A DNA stretch of 38,761 nucleotides from Acidobacteriota bacterium (lineage in GTDB: Bacteria > Acidobacteriota > Aminicenantia > UBA2199): NCBI GenBank assembly GCA_022711715.1, contig JAKLEC010000011.1, positions 1 to 38,761 of the forward strand, read 5' to 3'. Every line of letters starts with the position of its first letter. The first letter of the stretch is position 1. Position numbers and translations under genes: made by a program. The notes under the pieces are model-generated. The model was not told the DNA's origin and did not search any database. It saw nothing but the letters and a program-made list of their open reading frames with translations. Of the stretch, positions 1 through 7,693 are shown in pieces.

Positions 1-10
1 GAATTGGTGG

Positions 11-160
11 ATGCGCGGCTGCTGCCGCGCACCGCTTCGCGGCCGTTCGCGAGGCTCGCGGTCCCCAATCGGCAGATCGCGAATGAATGCGCGGCTGCTG
101 CCGCGCACCCTTCGGGCTACTCGCAAAGCTCGTAGTTCAAATTTGCAGATCGCAAATTTG
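11..160. repeat. Two adjacent copies of a triple-hairpin repeat
   Basis: Copy 1 (11-66) and copy 2 (87-138) start with the same 20-nt palindromic stretch: 7-bp stem TGCGCGG/CCGCGCA around CTGCTG. Two more small hairpins follow. Hairpin 2 is CCGC-TTC-GCGG in copy 1 and CCC-TTC-GGG in copy 2. Hairpin 3 is closed by CCG/CGG in copy 1 and CTAC/GTAG in copy 2. The stems change in a compensated way, so pairing is conserved rather than sequence. The linkers after each copy are also related (GCAGATCGC at 72-80 and 144-152), giving a period of about 76 nt. In the second linker the self-complementary 8-mer CAAATTTG occurs at 138-145 and 153-160. Such units resemble REP/palindromic-unit repeats in form; no known family is recognised. 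Confidence 0.7.
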
Positions 161-218
161 TGGTCGAACCCCGGTCCCCGATGAAGGAATTACTGCTTCA
201 AGACCGCCGCATTCGATC

Positions 219-273
219 CCAACACCATGTTTTTGGCAATTACAGGAATGCCGCCAAAAACATCTGGTGTTGG
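219..273. repeat. Long hairpin, 19-bp stem with 2-nt bulge
   Basis: The left arm 219-237 (CCAACACCATGTTTTTGGC) pairs fully with 253-273 except for a 2-nt bulge in the right arm; the loop is 15 nt. No gene adjoins it, so a terminator role is unsupported. It may be the remnant of a mobile element end or a structured RNA. Confidence 0.7.
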
Positions 274-290
274 CAGCGTCACGTCGATTG

Positions 291-320
291 GTTTCTGCGA
301 TCGAGGAGATCGGCAGAAAC
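291..320. repeat. Hairpin, 12-bp stem, GAGGA loop
   Basis: GTTTCTGCGATC (291-302) is complementary to 308-320 with one bulged base. It lies 17 nt after the longer hairpin. CGTCAC (277-282) and GTGACG (327-332) could extend the stem outward. Function unknown. Confidence 0.6.
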
Positions 321-428
321 TAGGGCGTGACGTCCGCTCTGCCATCCCTCCGGCCTGGGGGATTGTAGCAGAGGGGTTTTCAAGTGTCAATTTTGGTTAA
401 TATTTGCCCTGGGAGGGAGTGGGAGATA

Positions 429-484
429 ATGCGCAACTGCTATTTCGCACCCCTGCGGGGCCGCTCGCAAGGCTCACGGTCCCC
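429..484. repeat. Third, diverged copy of the triple-hairpin repeat
   Basis: This has the same three-hairpin layout as 11-66: TGCG...CGCA, then CCCC-TGC-GGGG, then CCG...CGG closing the third. The loops differ but the stems are kept. It ends in CGGTCCCC like copy 1. Downstream, CCTCCGCCAT (493-502) and its exact complement (535-544) form another potential stem with a long loop. I see no gene in 1-620. Confidence 0.6.
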
Positions 485-570
485 TGTTGGATCCTCCGCC
501 ATCCCGTCTACCAGGCTGGATGGCGACTGAGGGCATGGCGGAGGTCAATTTCCCCATTCCTGAGCGGCAA

Positions 571-600
571 TTGAGATTTTTCGTCGAACCGGCATATGGA
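571..600 (+). promoter_or_regulatory. Possible promoter for the 621 gene
   Basis: TTGAGA (571-576), an 18-nt spacer, then TATGGA (595-600), 20 nt before the ATG at 621. The match is modest. Confidence 0.35.
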
Positions 601-620
601 ATGGGCGAAGGGAGGATGGC

Positions 621-1565
621 ATGAAAAAAAAAGCAATGCTTGGGCTGCTGGGATTTGCCGTCATCGCCGTCTGCGCGCTGTCGCTGCCGGCGCAGGACAA
701 GGTGATCCCGCCCCCCAATGATCAGCAGCCGCCCATTGCGCGGCTTCACTGCCCGGACGTCAAGGTGGCGTCGTTCAGGGCAACGCTCGTCAGCACTCAG
801 TGGGGAGATCCGGGTGTTGAAATTCCTTATGACAAGGTCGACCTGTGGGTCACGCTGGAGAATGCCGGCACCCTGCCCCTGCCGCCCTATTACATGCTGG
901 GCATCCTCATTTCAAGAAATGGCGAAACGATCCATTCCGGGGACCTTCCCTATTCCTTCAGCGCCCCCGGCAGCCGCCAGGAATTCAGGTTTCCCGACTC
1001 TTTTCCCCACGGCACAACGACGGCGTATGACTTCAAGGTCACTGTCCCCTTCAGGGAATGCAACCCCGCCAACAACCAGTTCTCTTTCACCATCGACGAG
1101 GCCAAGCTGCACCCCAATAAGAATGACAACCCGGGCTGGCAAGACCGGCGCCCGCCCCCCAACGCGCTCACCTGCGCCGATGTCAAGGTGGTCTCCCTGC
1201 AGGCCAGGCTTCTCAGCACCCAGCTGGGAGACCCTACGATCGCCAATCCATACGACACGATCCGCCTGGAAGTGACGCTGGAGAACGCCGGCCGGGTGGA
1301 GATCCCCGCTTACAGGATGCTGCGCAGCAGAACACTGCGGAACGGCACGGCGCTGAATTACCTTGAGAACACGGGCCTGGCCAAGGCGCCGGGGACCCGC
1401 TGGACCATCGGCTACACCCTATCCTTCCGGCACGGAGTGCCGACCACCATCGTCTACCAGGTCCTCTCCGTCTCAGACGTGAGGGAATGCTCGACCAACA
1501 ACAATGAGCTATCGCTCGCCATCGACGAGGCCCAGCTCCATTCACCCCCGGCGTCCAAGCCTTGA
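621..1565 (+). CDS. Secreted protein with two tandem CARDB/Ig-like domains
   Basis: The protein is 314 aa. An N-terminal signal peptide (KKK, then a hydrophobic run, cleavage near LPAQ) predicts export. The mature part is a tandem duplication. Domain 1 spans roughly residues 45-165 and domain 2 roughly 185-305. Both open with a (C)xDVKVxS motif, share a STQxGDP stretch and an LENAG motif, and close with ECxxxNNxxSxxIDEAxLH. The closing ...NNxxxxxID pattern resembles CARDB-type beta-sandwich domains used in extracellular adhesion; this is a family-level inference from motif shape. Two cysteines per domain may form a disulphide. GGAGG lies 7 nt before the ATG, which supports the start. It is a stand-alone gene with no obvious partner. 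No enzymatic motif is seen. Confidence 0.8.
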   Translation: MKKKAMLGLLGFAVIAVCALSLPAQDKVIPPPNDQQPPIARLHCPDVKVASFRATLVSTQWGDPGVEIPYDKVDLWVTLENAGTLPLPPYYMLGILISRNGETIHSGDLPYSFSAPGSRQEFRFPDSFPHGTTTAYDFKVTVPFRECNPANNQFSFTIDEAKLHPNKNDNPGWQDRRPPPNALTCADVKVVSLQARLLSTQLGDPTIANPYDTIRLEVTLENAGRVEIPAYRMLRSRTLRNGTALNYLENTGLAKAPGTRWTIGYTLSFRHGVPTTIVYQVLSVSDVRECSTNNNELSLAIDEAQLHSPPASKP

Positions 1566-1647
1566 GCGCAGGCAGCGGCCCGGACCCGTTTTCGCCCGCG
1601 CCCTGCTCCGCTTGCGGCAGGCAACGGCCCTGGAGCATCCCTCTCCA

Positions 1648-1656
1648 TGGTACAAT
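1648..1656 (+). promoter_or_regulatory. Extended -10 (TGGTACAAT) for the 1666 gene
   Basis: TG-G-TACAAT ends 9 nt before the ATG at 1666. No clear -35 is seen, as expected for extended -10 promoters. Transcription would begin within about 3 nt of the start codon, and there is no Shine-Dalgarno, so the mRNA would be leaderless or nearly so. Confidence 0.45.
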
Positions 1657-1665
1657 CATACCAAG

Positions 1666-2640
1666 ATGCGAAACACAGAACACCGCCGGCGCCGGGCGCG
1701 GACGCTCTTCCTGCTCGCCGCCCTGCTGCTGACCGGAGCAGGCTGCCGGACGGGCGAGCCGGGACCGGACGACCCGCCCTCACCGGTCGATCCGCTGCTC
1801 GTCGACTTCGCCGTCTTCCCGGCCGACAATCCCTGGAACGCCGACATCTCGCGCTATCCCGTCCACCCCGAATCGGCGGCCTATATCCGCTCCATCGGCA
1901 GCAATGGCGAGTTGCATCCCAGCTTCGGCACCGTATGGGAGGGGACTCCCAACGGCATCCCCTACCGGGTCGTTGGGGGCAGCCAGCCGCTTGTTTCCAT
2001 CACCTACACCGCTTACGGCGACGAGAGCGATCCCGGCCCCTTCCCCATCCCCGATGACGCCCCGGTAGAGGGCGGCGACCGCTCCGACGGCGACCGCCAC
2101 GTGATCGTCGTCGACCGCGACCGGCACATGCTCTATGAGCTGTACCGCGCCTTCAAGGTGCCCAGAGGCTGGGAGGCCGAGAGCGGCGCCAGATGGAGCC
2201 TCGACTCCAACGAGCTGCGGCCGAAGTACTGGACCTCGGCCGATGCCGCCGGCCTGCCCGTCTTCCCCGGCCTGGTTCGCTACCTGGAGGCGAGCGCGGG
2301 CGAAATCCGCCACGCCCTGCGCTTCACCGTTTCGCGCACGCAGCGCGGCTTCATCCACCCCGCCCGCCATTTCGCCTCCACGAGCAGCGACCCGGCGCTC
2401 CCGCCGATGGGGCTACGCCTGCGCCTGAAGGCCGGCGTCGACATCTCCGGCTTCTCCCCCCGGAACCAGGCCATCTTGCGGGCGCTGAAAAAATACGGGA
2501 TGATCGTCGCCGACAACGGCGGCGACTGGTTCCTCTGCGGCGCGCCCGACGAGCGCTGGGACGACGACGACCTGCACCAGCTGCACCGCATCCGCGGCCG
2601 CGACTTCGAGGCCGTCTACACCGGCGCAATCGAGCACTGA
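1666..2640 (+). CDS. Putative lipoprotein of unknown function
   Basis: The protein is 324 aa from the chosen ATG. The frame stays open upstream to 1504, but that would place an Arg/Pro-rich stretch before the signal peptide and lie upstream of the -10. The N-terminus MRNTEHRRRRAR is followed by a hydrophobic segment ending LLTGAGC, a plausible lipobox, so the protein is probably membrane-anchored. The mature domain contains PFPIPDDAPVEGG, a GDRHVIVVDRDRHMLYELY segment and several conserved-looking Trp/Tyr positions (YWTSADAAGLP, FIHPARHFAS). I have the impression of a conserved family of secreted proteins with this pattern but cannot name a function. The acidic WDDDDLHQLHRI near the C-terminus could bind a metal; this is speculative. 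Confidence 0.75.
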   Translation: MRNTEHRRRRARTLFLLAALLLTGAGCRTGEPGPDDPPSPVDPLLVDFAVFPADNPWNADISRYPVHPESAAYIRSIGSNGELHPSFGTVWEGTPNGIPYRVVGGSQPLVSITYTAYGDESDPGPFPIPDDAPVEGGDRSDGDRHVIVVDRDRHMLYELYRAFKVPRGWEAESGARWSLDSNELRPKYWTSADAAGLPVFPGLVRYLEASAGEIRHALRFTVSRTQRGFIHPARHFASTSSDPALPPMGLRLRLKAGVDISGFSPRNQAILRALKKYGMIVADNGGDWFLCGAPDERWDDDDLHQLHRIRGRDFEAVYTGAIEH

Positions 2641-2645
2641 GGCAT

Positions 2646-2675
2646 TTGCTTTTTGCCGGCGGCCTGATTTACAAT
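2646..2675 (+). promoter_or_regulatory. Promoter for the 2692-5478 pair
   Basis: TTGCTT (2646-2651), an 18-nt spacer, then TACAAT (2670-2675). The predicted start of transcription is at about 2682, just at the AGGAG ribosome-binding site of the gene at 2692. Confidence 0.5.
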
Positions 2676-2691
2676 TTTGCCAGGAGCGGCC

Positions 2692-4143
2692 ATGAAAAAA
2701 GCATTCCTCCCATGCGTTGTGGCGGCGTTCTCCCTGTTGTTCCTGGCCGCGATGCCCGCCCGGGAGACGACCTTCCCCAACGCCGCCCTGTGGCTTGACC
2801 ACTGGCAGCGCGACATCCGCCCCTACTGGGACAGCGCCGACGCCCTGGGCGAGCCGCCGGGCAACTACCCCACCTCGCGGGACATGTCGGGGCGGCCCAC
2901 GCCCCGCACCGACCGCTACGCGCGGATGCTCTCGCGCCAGATTTATGCCTACGCCGTGGGCTATGCCATGACCGGCGACGCCGCCCTGCTGGGAAAAGCC
3001 AGGGCGGGCATCGACTGGCTGCTGGCCCACGCCAAGGACCCCGGGCTGGGCTACCATCCCGTCCTCGATGCGCGGGGCGCGCCGCGGCCCGGCCTGGACA
3101 AGACCGCCCAGGACATGGCCTACTGCATGCTGGGGTTCGCCGCCTACCATTTCGTCACCGGCGACGAGGCCTGCGAGCGGGAGATTCTGGAGATGCGCCG
3201 GCTGGTCATGGAAGGCCCCTTCTGGGACGCGGGCCGGGGCACGGTGCGCGACGCCATGGACGAAAGGCTCCAGCAGGAGCGTGAGTTCAAGGACCCGGGC
3301 AACGACCTGGTGGCGGTCCTGGACCAGGTCAACGCCTACATGCTCCTGTTCGCCAACCAGGCCCGCACGCCGGAGCAGCGGCTCCTGTTCCTGGCCGACC
3401 TGCGCCGCCTCGCCGACCGCCTGGTCACCGGCTTCTGGGAGAAGGGGATATTCTGGAGCACCGATCGCAACCGCACCGACTATCGCGCCGACCACGTCGA
3501 CGTCGGCCACACCGTCAAGGCCTACTGGATGCTCCACGAGATCGACCGCCAGTGGGCCGCCGCGCATGGCGTCCATCCCTACCGGAGCCTGCTGCAGTCC
3601 CATGCCAAGCGCCTGCTGGCGGCCGCCTATGCCAACGGCCTGGGGCCGTGGGGCAAGTTCTTCGACGGCGCCTTCGACAATGTCCTGGCCGACAATCCCG
3701 ACTGGTGGCAGCACTGCGAGTGCGACCAGTTCGCCGCGCGCCTGAGCCTGGAGGACAAGTCCTATGTGCCCCTGCTGGCCCGCACCACCGCCTTCTGGCT
3801 CCAGGGCGGGTTCGTCGACCGCGGGCGTCCCGCACGCGGCGTACGCAGCGGCATCCAGTGGGACGGCCGCCTGTACGGCGACAACGAGGAATGGGACGCC
3901 AAGGCTTTCTTCTGGAAGAACGGCTACCACGAAACCGAACACGCCCTGGTCCTCTACCTCATGTCCTGCCAGCTGCAGGAACAGCCGGCGCTCCTCTATT
4001 TCGCCGTGCCCGCGGAGAAGATTGACTCCTTTCGGCCCCAGCCGTACGTGTTCCGGGGGCGTGAGGCCTCGCGCGCCGACCTGGGCCCGATCCCGGGAAC
4101 CCCGCTGCGCAGGATGCGCATCGGCTTCGATTCCATCCACTGA
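2692..4143 (+). CDS. Secreted AGE-family (N-acylglucosamine 2-epimerase-like) protein
   Basis: The protein is 483 aa. The ATG at 2692 is preceded at 7 nt by AGGAG; a TTG four codons upstream in frame is less likely. A signal peptide (MKKAFLPCVVAAFSLLFLAA) predicts export. The body is Trp/Tyr/Ala-rich and helical, as in (alpha/alpha)6 barrels. VGHTVKAYWML (His273) and GYHETEHALVLYL (His413, His417) match the position and style of the paired catalytic histidines of the AGE superfamily, which epimerises or isomerises sugars at C2. Substrate cannot be told. Export is unusual, since most AGE enzymes are cytoplasmic, so it may act on glycans outside the cytoplasm or be a six-hairpin glycosidase relative. 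It lies 15 nt upstream of the peptidase-like gene, probably as an operon. Confidence 0.6.
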   Translation: MKKAFLPCVVAAFSLLFLAAMPARETTFPNAALWLDHWQRDIRPYWDSADALGEPPGNYPTSRDMSGRPTPRTDRYARMLSRQIYAYAVGYAMTGDAALLGKARAGIDWLLAHAKDPGLGYHPVLDARGAPRPGLDKTAQDMAYCMLGFAAYHFVTGDEACEREILEMRRLVMEGPFWDAGRGTVRDAMDERLQQEREFKDPGNDLVAVLDQVNAYMLLFANQARTPEQRLLFLADLRRLADRLVTGFWEKGIFWSTDRNRTDYRADHVDVGHTVKAYWMLHEIDRQWAAAHGVHPYRSLLQSHAKRLLAAAYANGLGPWGKFFDGAFDNVLADNPDWWQHCECDQFAARLSLEDKSYVPLLARTTAFWLQGGFVDRGRPARGVRSGIQWDGRLYGDNEEWDAKAFFWKNGYHETEHALVLYLMSCQLQEQPALLYFAVPAEKIDSFRPQPYVFRGREASRADLGPIPGTPLRRMRIGFDSIH

Positions 4144-4158
4144 AAAAGGCAGGCACGA

Positions 4159-5478
4159 ATGAAAAATAAATTTCTGCTGCTCCTTCCGCTGCTGGCGCTG
4201 TGCGCCGAAGCTTCCCCGACCGCCGGGAGCGGGCCTCTCGACCGCTTGGCCGAGGGCTACGTGAAACTCGCCCTGGAGGTCGGTGCCTATTCCCCGGGCT
4301 ACATCGACGCCTATTACGGTCCCAGGGAATGGGTCGTCACCCTGGACGACGCGTCCCTGCGCCGTGGCTTTCCCTCGGCCGCTCTCGGGGAAAAGGCCGA
4401 CGCCCTGCTCCGGGAGCTGAGCGCTGCAGCGAAAAAGGACCTCTCCCCCATGGAGCGCCTTCGGGCCGTGTTCCTCGAAAGGCAACTGATGGCGGTCAGG
4501 GCCCAGGTCGACGTCCTGGCGGGGAAGAAGCTCTCCTTCGACCAGGAATCTCGCCTTTTTTACGATGCCGTGGAGCCGGCGCGGCCGCAGTCCGAATTCG
4601 ACAAGGCGCTGGCGGAGCTGGAGCCGCTCCTGCCTGGCCCGGGAAGCCTCAGCGAGAGGCTGGCCTCGTTCCGCCGGGAATTCCACGTCCCGGCGGACAA
4701 GGTGACGGCGGTCTTCGACGCCGCCATCGCCGAGTGCCGCCGGCGCACGCTGCAGCATATCGGCCTGCCCGCTGGGGAAAGCTTCACGGCCGCCTACGTA
4801 AAGGACAAGCCCTGGGGGGCCTATAACTGGTACAAGGGGAACGCCTTCAGCCTGATCGAGATCAACACCGACCTGCCCATGCGCATCGACACGCCCCTGC
4901 GCTGGGCCGCCCACGAAGGCTACCCGGGCCACCACGCATACAACTCGCTGCTGGAGGAGAAGCTGGCGATAGGGCGGGGCTGGATCGAGTTCACGGTCTA
5001 CCCGCTGTTCAGTCCCCAGTCGCTCATCGCCGAGGGGACGGCCAACTACGGCATCGACCTCCTCTTCCCGGGCGACGAGCGCCTGGAGTTCGAGAGGAAG
5101 GTCCTCTACCCCCTGGCCGGTCTTGACCCGGAAAAGGCCGGACGCCTGGCCCGCGTGGAGAAGCTGACCCACGGCTTGATCCTCGCCGGCAACCAGGCGG
5201 CCAGGGAGTACCTGGATGGCAGGATGTCCCGCGAGGAAGCGCGGCGCTGGCTGGAGCGCTACGGCCTGGAGACGCCCGAACAGGCGGAACAATCGCTGCG
5301 ATTCTATGAAACCTACCGCAGCTACGCCATCAACTACACCCTGGGCGAGGAGATCGTGCGCGCCTATGTCGAAAGGATCGCCGGCGCCGCCGCCGCCCTG
5401 GAGCGCAAGTGGCAGGTGTTCTATGACCTGCTGACCACGCCCAGGGTGCCGTCCGGGCTAACCAGCGAGCATCCGTGA
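4159..5478 (+). CDS. DUF885-like secreted zinc metallopeptidase
   Basis: The protein is 439 aa with signal peptide MKNKFLLLLPLLALCAEA. The motif HEGYPGHHAYN (His252-Glu253 ... His258-His259) is the HExxPGHH signature of DUF885-type proteins, which are predicted zinc peptidases. A downstream glutamate in LIAEGTANYG (Glu292) fits the third zinc ligand position. The N-terminal half is helical with a DAYYGP motif common in this family. The likely role is extracytoplasmic peptide hydrolysis; substrate unknown. It starts 15 nt after the preceding gene and is probably co-transcribed. The stop codon TGA (5476-5478) lies inside the first 7-nt unit of an intergenic repeat arm, so the last codons are next to, or were created by, that repeat. 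Confidence 0.7.
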   Translation: MKNKFLLLLPLLALCAEASPTAGSGPLDRLAEGYVKLALEVGAYSPGYIDAYYGPREWVVTLDDASLRRGFPSAALGEKADALLRELSAAAKKDLSPMERLRAVFLERQLMAVRAQVDVLAGKKLSFDQESRLFYDAVEPARPQSEFDKALAELEPLLPGPGSLSERLASFRREFHVPADKVTAVFDAAIAECRRRTLQHIGLPAGESFTAAYVKDKPWGAYNWYKGNAFSLIEINTDLPMRIDTPLRWAAHEGYPGHHAYNSLLEEKLAIGRGWIEFTVYPLFSPQSLIAEGTANYGIDLLFPGDERLEFERKVLYPLAGLDPEKAGRLARVEKLTHGLILAGNQAAREYLDGRMSREEARRWLERYGLETPEQAEQSLRFYETYRSYAINYTLGEEIVRAYVERIAGAAAALERKWQVFYDLLTTPRVPSGLTSEHP

Positions 5479-5668
5479 CGCGTAACACGCGACACGTGAC
5501 AAGCAACAGCACAAGGACGGTCTAGCATAAATCAATCATAACCTGGGGACTCGCTGTCCTGTGACATGAAGCCAGGAACCGGCGGCATGTGTTTCCTTCG
5601 GGGCTAAATCCTCTCAAAATGATTCCTGTTGGCTCTGACTCGTCACGCGTCACGCGTTACGCGTCACG
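5475..5668. repeat. Tetra-repeat-armed element A (GTGACGC arms)
   Basis: The left arm (5475-5502) is four 7-nt units of GTGACGC type, and the right arm (5641-5668) is four inverted units. Between them are 138 nt with no gene. The inner borders are AGCAACAGC on the left and CCTGTTGGCT on the right, which are roughly complementary. It occupies the gap between the DUF885 gene and the convergent amidohydrolase gene and overlaps the stop codon of the former. Confidence 0.85.
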
Positions 5669-5706
5669 CTTGATCGTTCTATCCCTCAGCCGTACGCCAA
5701 GATTAC

Positions 5707-7425
5707 TCAGTTTTTAAACACACCCGAGGAATAAGCCACGTTTCCCTCGAACAGGGTCATGAGCACTTTTGCCGTCGAGATCTCCCCGGCCGGGATGCGG
5801 AACAGGTCCTTGTCCAGCACGACCAGGTCGGCCGATTTTCCCGCCGCGATCGAGCCGGTGACATCCTCGAGGAAATTGGCGAACGCGCCGTTGATGGTGA
5901 AGCTGGCGATCATCTGCTCCAATGTCGCCCGTTCCTCGGCCCACAGGACCTCGCCGGGCCCCGTCCTGCCGGTCTCGGTGCGGGTAACGCCGGTCTGGAT
6001 CCCGCGCAGCGGGTCGCAGGGGACGGTGACCGGATAATCGCTGGCTGAGGCCACGGTGCCGCCGGAACGCAGGAAGCCAGCCATGGGATATTCCCGGTCG
6101 GCGCGCTCCTGGCCCAGGTAGGGCACCTGGATGTCGCGGTAATACGCGTCCTTGGTGAACCAGAAGGGCTGGACGACGGCGACCACGCCCAAGGAGGCGA
6201 AGCGGGCGATGTCGTTGCCGTCGACCAGCTGCAGGTGGGTGAGCAGGTGGCGCGCATCGCGCCTGCCGTTCGCCTGCCGGGCGGAGGTGAAGGCATCAAG
6301 GCACGAGCGCACGGCGGCGTCGCCGATGGCGTGGATGTGGATCTGCCAGAGGCGGCGGTCCAGCTCGCCGCACATGCGGGCCAGGGCGTCGGCGGCCCAG
6401 ATCGGCTCGCCCCGGCTGCCGGGGAGATGACGGTAAGGCTCCAGCAGGTAGGCGGTGCTCCCCTCCACCACCCCGTCGGCGAACAGCTTGGCGGCCCGGG
6501 TCTGGAACAGGCGCCCGGCGTTGCGCAGCCGCTCGTGATCGAGGGCCGCGAGCTGCTCGTTCCCTTTTTGCGGGTCAACGTAGAGCGAAGCGCGCACGCG
6601 CAGGCGCAGTCGCCCCGTCCCCTCCAGCTCGCGATAGGCCTGCGTTTCGCTGCTCTCGGCGTCCAGGCTGGCGTCATGGACGGTGGTGATGCCGCAGGCC
6701 AGGGCCATCTCCTGGTAGGCCTCCAGCCCCTTCTTCAGTTCCTCCAGCCCGGGAGCAGGGAACAACCCCGCCACCAGGTCGGCCGCGGCCTCGCGCAGGG
6801 TGCCGGACGGCTCGTTGCTGCGCGGGTCGCGCTCGATGACGCCCCCGACCGGGTCGCGGGTGGCCCGGGTGACGCCGGCGAGCTTGAGGGCGCGCGAGTT
6901 CACCCACTTGGAATGGCCGTCCTCGGAGGCGAGGGCCACCGGCCGATCGGGAACGACCTCGTCGAGGAGCTGCTTGCCGGGGCCGGTCTTGGGAAAATCG
7001 GTATTGCTCCAGCCGCGGCCGCGGATGAAGGGCGCCTCGGGGTGGGTCCGGGCGTAGGCAGCGACCGCCCGCTGGCAGTCGGCGCCGCCACGGCAGCCGC
7101 TGAGGTCGATCTCGAAAAAGTGTTTGTAGGAGCTTATGGGATGGGCATGACTGTCGATGAAGCCGGGCAGGGCCAGGCGGCCGCCCAGGTCGATCACCCG
7201 CGTGTCGCCGCCGATGAAGCGCGCCGCCCCGGCCTCGTCACCGACATAAACGAAGCGGCCGTTGCGGACGGCGACGGCGGCCGCCCATGGCGCAGCGCCG
7301 TCCACGGTATACAGCCGCCCGTTGCGCAGCACCAGGTCGGCTGGCGTCACCCGCGGCTGGCAGCCGGTCATGGCGAAGAAGATCGGCAGCAGGCAGAATA
7401 ATCCCTTGGTCAGAATCTTGCCCAT
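5707..7425 (-). CDS. Amidohydrolase lipoprotein (YtcJ-like, Amidohydro_3)
   Basis: The protein is 572 aa. The signal peptide ends in MTGC, with the lipidated Cys at residue 22, so it is a predicted membrane-anchored enzyme. GRLALPGFIDSHAHP supplies the first metal histidines (His93, His95). QIHIHAIGD and a late SDYPVTVPCDP segment supply the other metal-binding and catalytic positions of the Amidohydro_3 subgroup. C-terminal VTGSIAAGKSADLVVLDKDLF is the usual closing beta-sandwich. The family hydrolyses amide or carbamate bonds of exogenous compounds; the substrate cannot be predicted. The start is supported by a promoter placed so that transcription begins at the ATG itself, and no Shine-Dalgarno is present. 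It stands alone, flanked by repeat elements on both sides. Confidence 0.85.
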   Translation of the reverse strand: MGKILTKGLFCLLPIFFAMTGCQPRVTPADLVLRNGRLYTVDGAAPWAAAVAVRNGRFVYVGDEAGAARFIGGDTRVIDLGGRLALPGFIDSHAHPISSYKHFFEIDLSGCRGGADCQRAVAAYARTHPEAPFIRGRGWSNTDFPKTGPGKQLLDEVVPDRPVALASEDGHSKWVNSRALKLAGVTRATRDPVGGVIERDPRSNEPSGTLREAAADLVAGLFPAPGLEELKKGLEAYQEMALACGITTVHDASLDAESSETQAYRELEGTGRLRLRVRASLYVDPQKGNEQLAALDHERLRNAGRLFQTRAAKLFADGVVEGSTAYLLEPYRHLPGSRGEPIWAADALARMCGELDRRLWQIHIHAIGDAAVRSCLDAFTSARQANGRRDARHLLTHLQLVDGNDIARFASLGVVAVVQPFWFTKDAYYRDIQVPYLGQERADREYPMAGFLRSGGTVASASDYPVTVPCDPLRGIQTGVTRTETGRTGPGEVLWAEERATLEQMIASFTINGAFANFLEDVTGSIAAGKSADLVVLDKDLFRIPAGEISTAKVLMTLFEGNVAYSSGVFKN

Positions 7426-7431
7426 GGCCGG

Positions 7432-7460
7432 ATGGTAGAGAACAGCACCCGGGAAGTCAA
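7432..7460 (-). promoter_or_regulatory. Promoter of the amidohydrolase, leaderless
   Basis: On the minus strand TTGACT (7455-7460), a 17-nt spacer, then TACCAT (7432-7437). The -10 ends 6 nt before the ATG (7425), so the mRNA should start at or within a base or two of the start codon. Confidence 0.6.
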
Positions 7461-7489
7461 TAGCGCATACGAACGGACCAATGTTCTAA

Positions 7490-7597
7490 GTGGTAGTGGT
7501 AGTGATAGTGGTAGTAGCAAGCAAGAAGCAAACTTGATTGATTGCACGCCAATTGTCTTTTATGGCTTTCTACTACCACTACCACTATCACTATCAC
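7490..7597. repeat. Tetra-repeat-armed element G (6-nt GTGGTA arms)
   Basis: The left arm (7490-7513) is four 6-nt units (GTGGTA or GTGATA). The right arm (7574-7597) is four inverted units of the same family. The inner borders are AGTAGCAAGC and GCTTTCTACT. The right outer flank reads CTATC on the opposite strand. The 60-nt interior holds no gene. Confidence 0.85.
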
Positions 7598-7637
7598 TTG
7601 ATAGCCGTGCAATCGTTTCTTGCCCGCCGGCTCCGGC

Positions 7638-7666
7638 TTGACTGCCAGCGGACAATGCCGTAAAAT
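7638..7666 (+). promoter_or_regulatory. Promoter of the aminotransferase gene
   Basis: TTGACT (7638-7643), a 17-nt spacer, then TAAAAT (7661-7666). It excludes the ATG at 7667 as start codon because transcription should begin near 7673. Confidence 0.6.
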
Positions 7667-7693
7667 ATGGGAAAATCGGACAGAGAGGTGCGT

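Noticed and set aside
87..323. A 78-codon plus-strand frame
   Set aside because: It runs through the triple-hairpin repeat and both large hairpins, has no ribosome-binding site and no protein-like composition.
2413..5292. A 959-codon open frame on the minus strand
   Set aside because: It is antisense to three genes with signal peptides and motifs. Such long mirror frames are common at this GC content and codon bias; its translation has no recognisable domains.
7667..7693. ATG 7667 as start of the aminotransferase gene
   Set aside because: It directly follows the -10 hexamer and would lie upstream of the transcription start; the GTG at 7694 has a ribosome-binding site.
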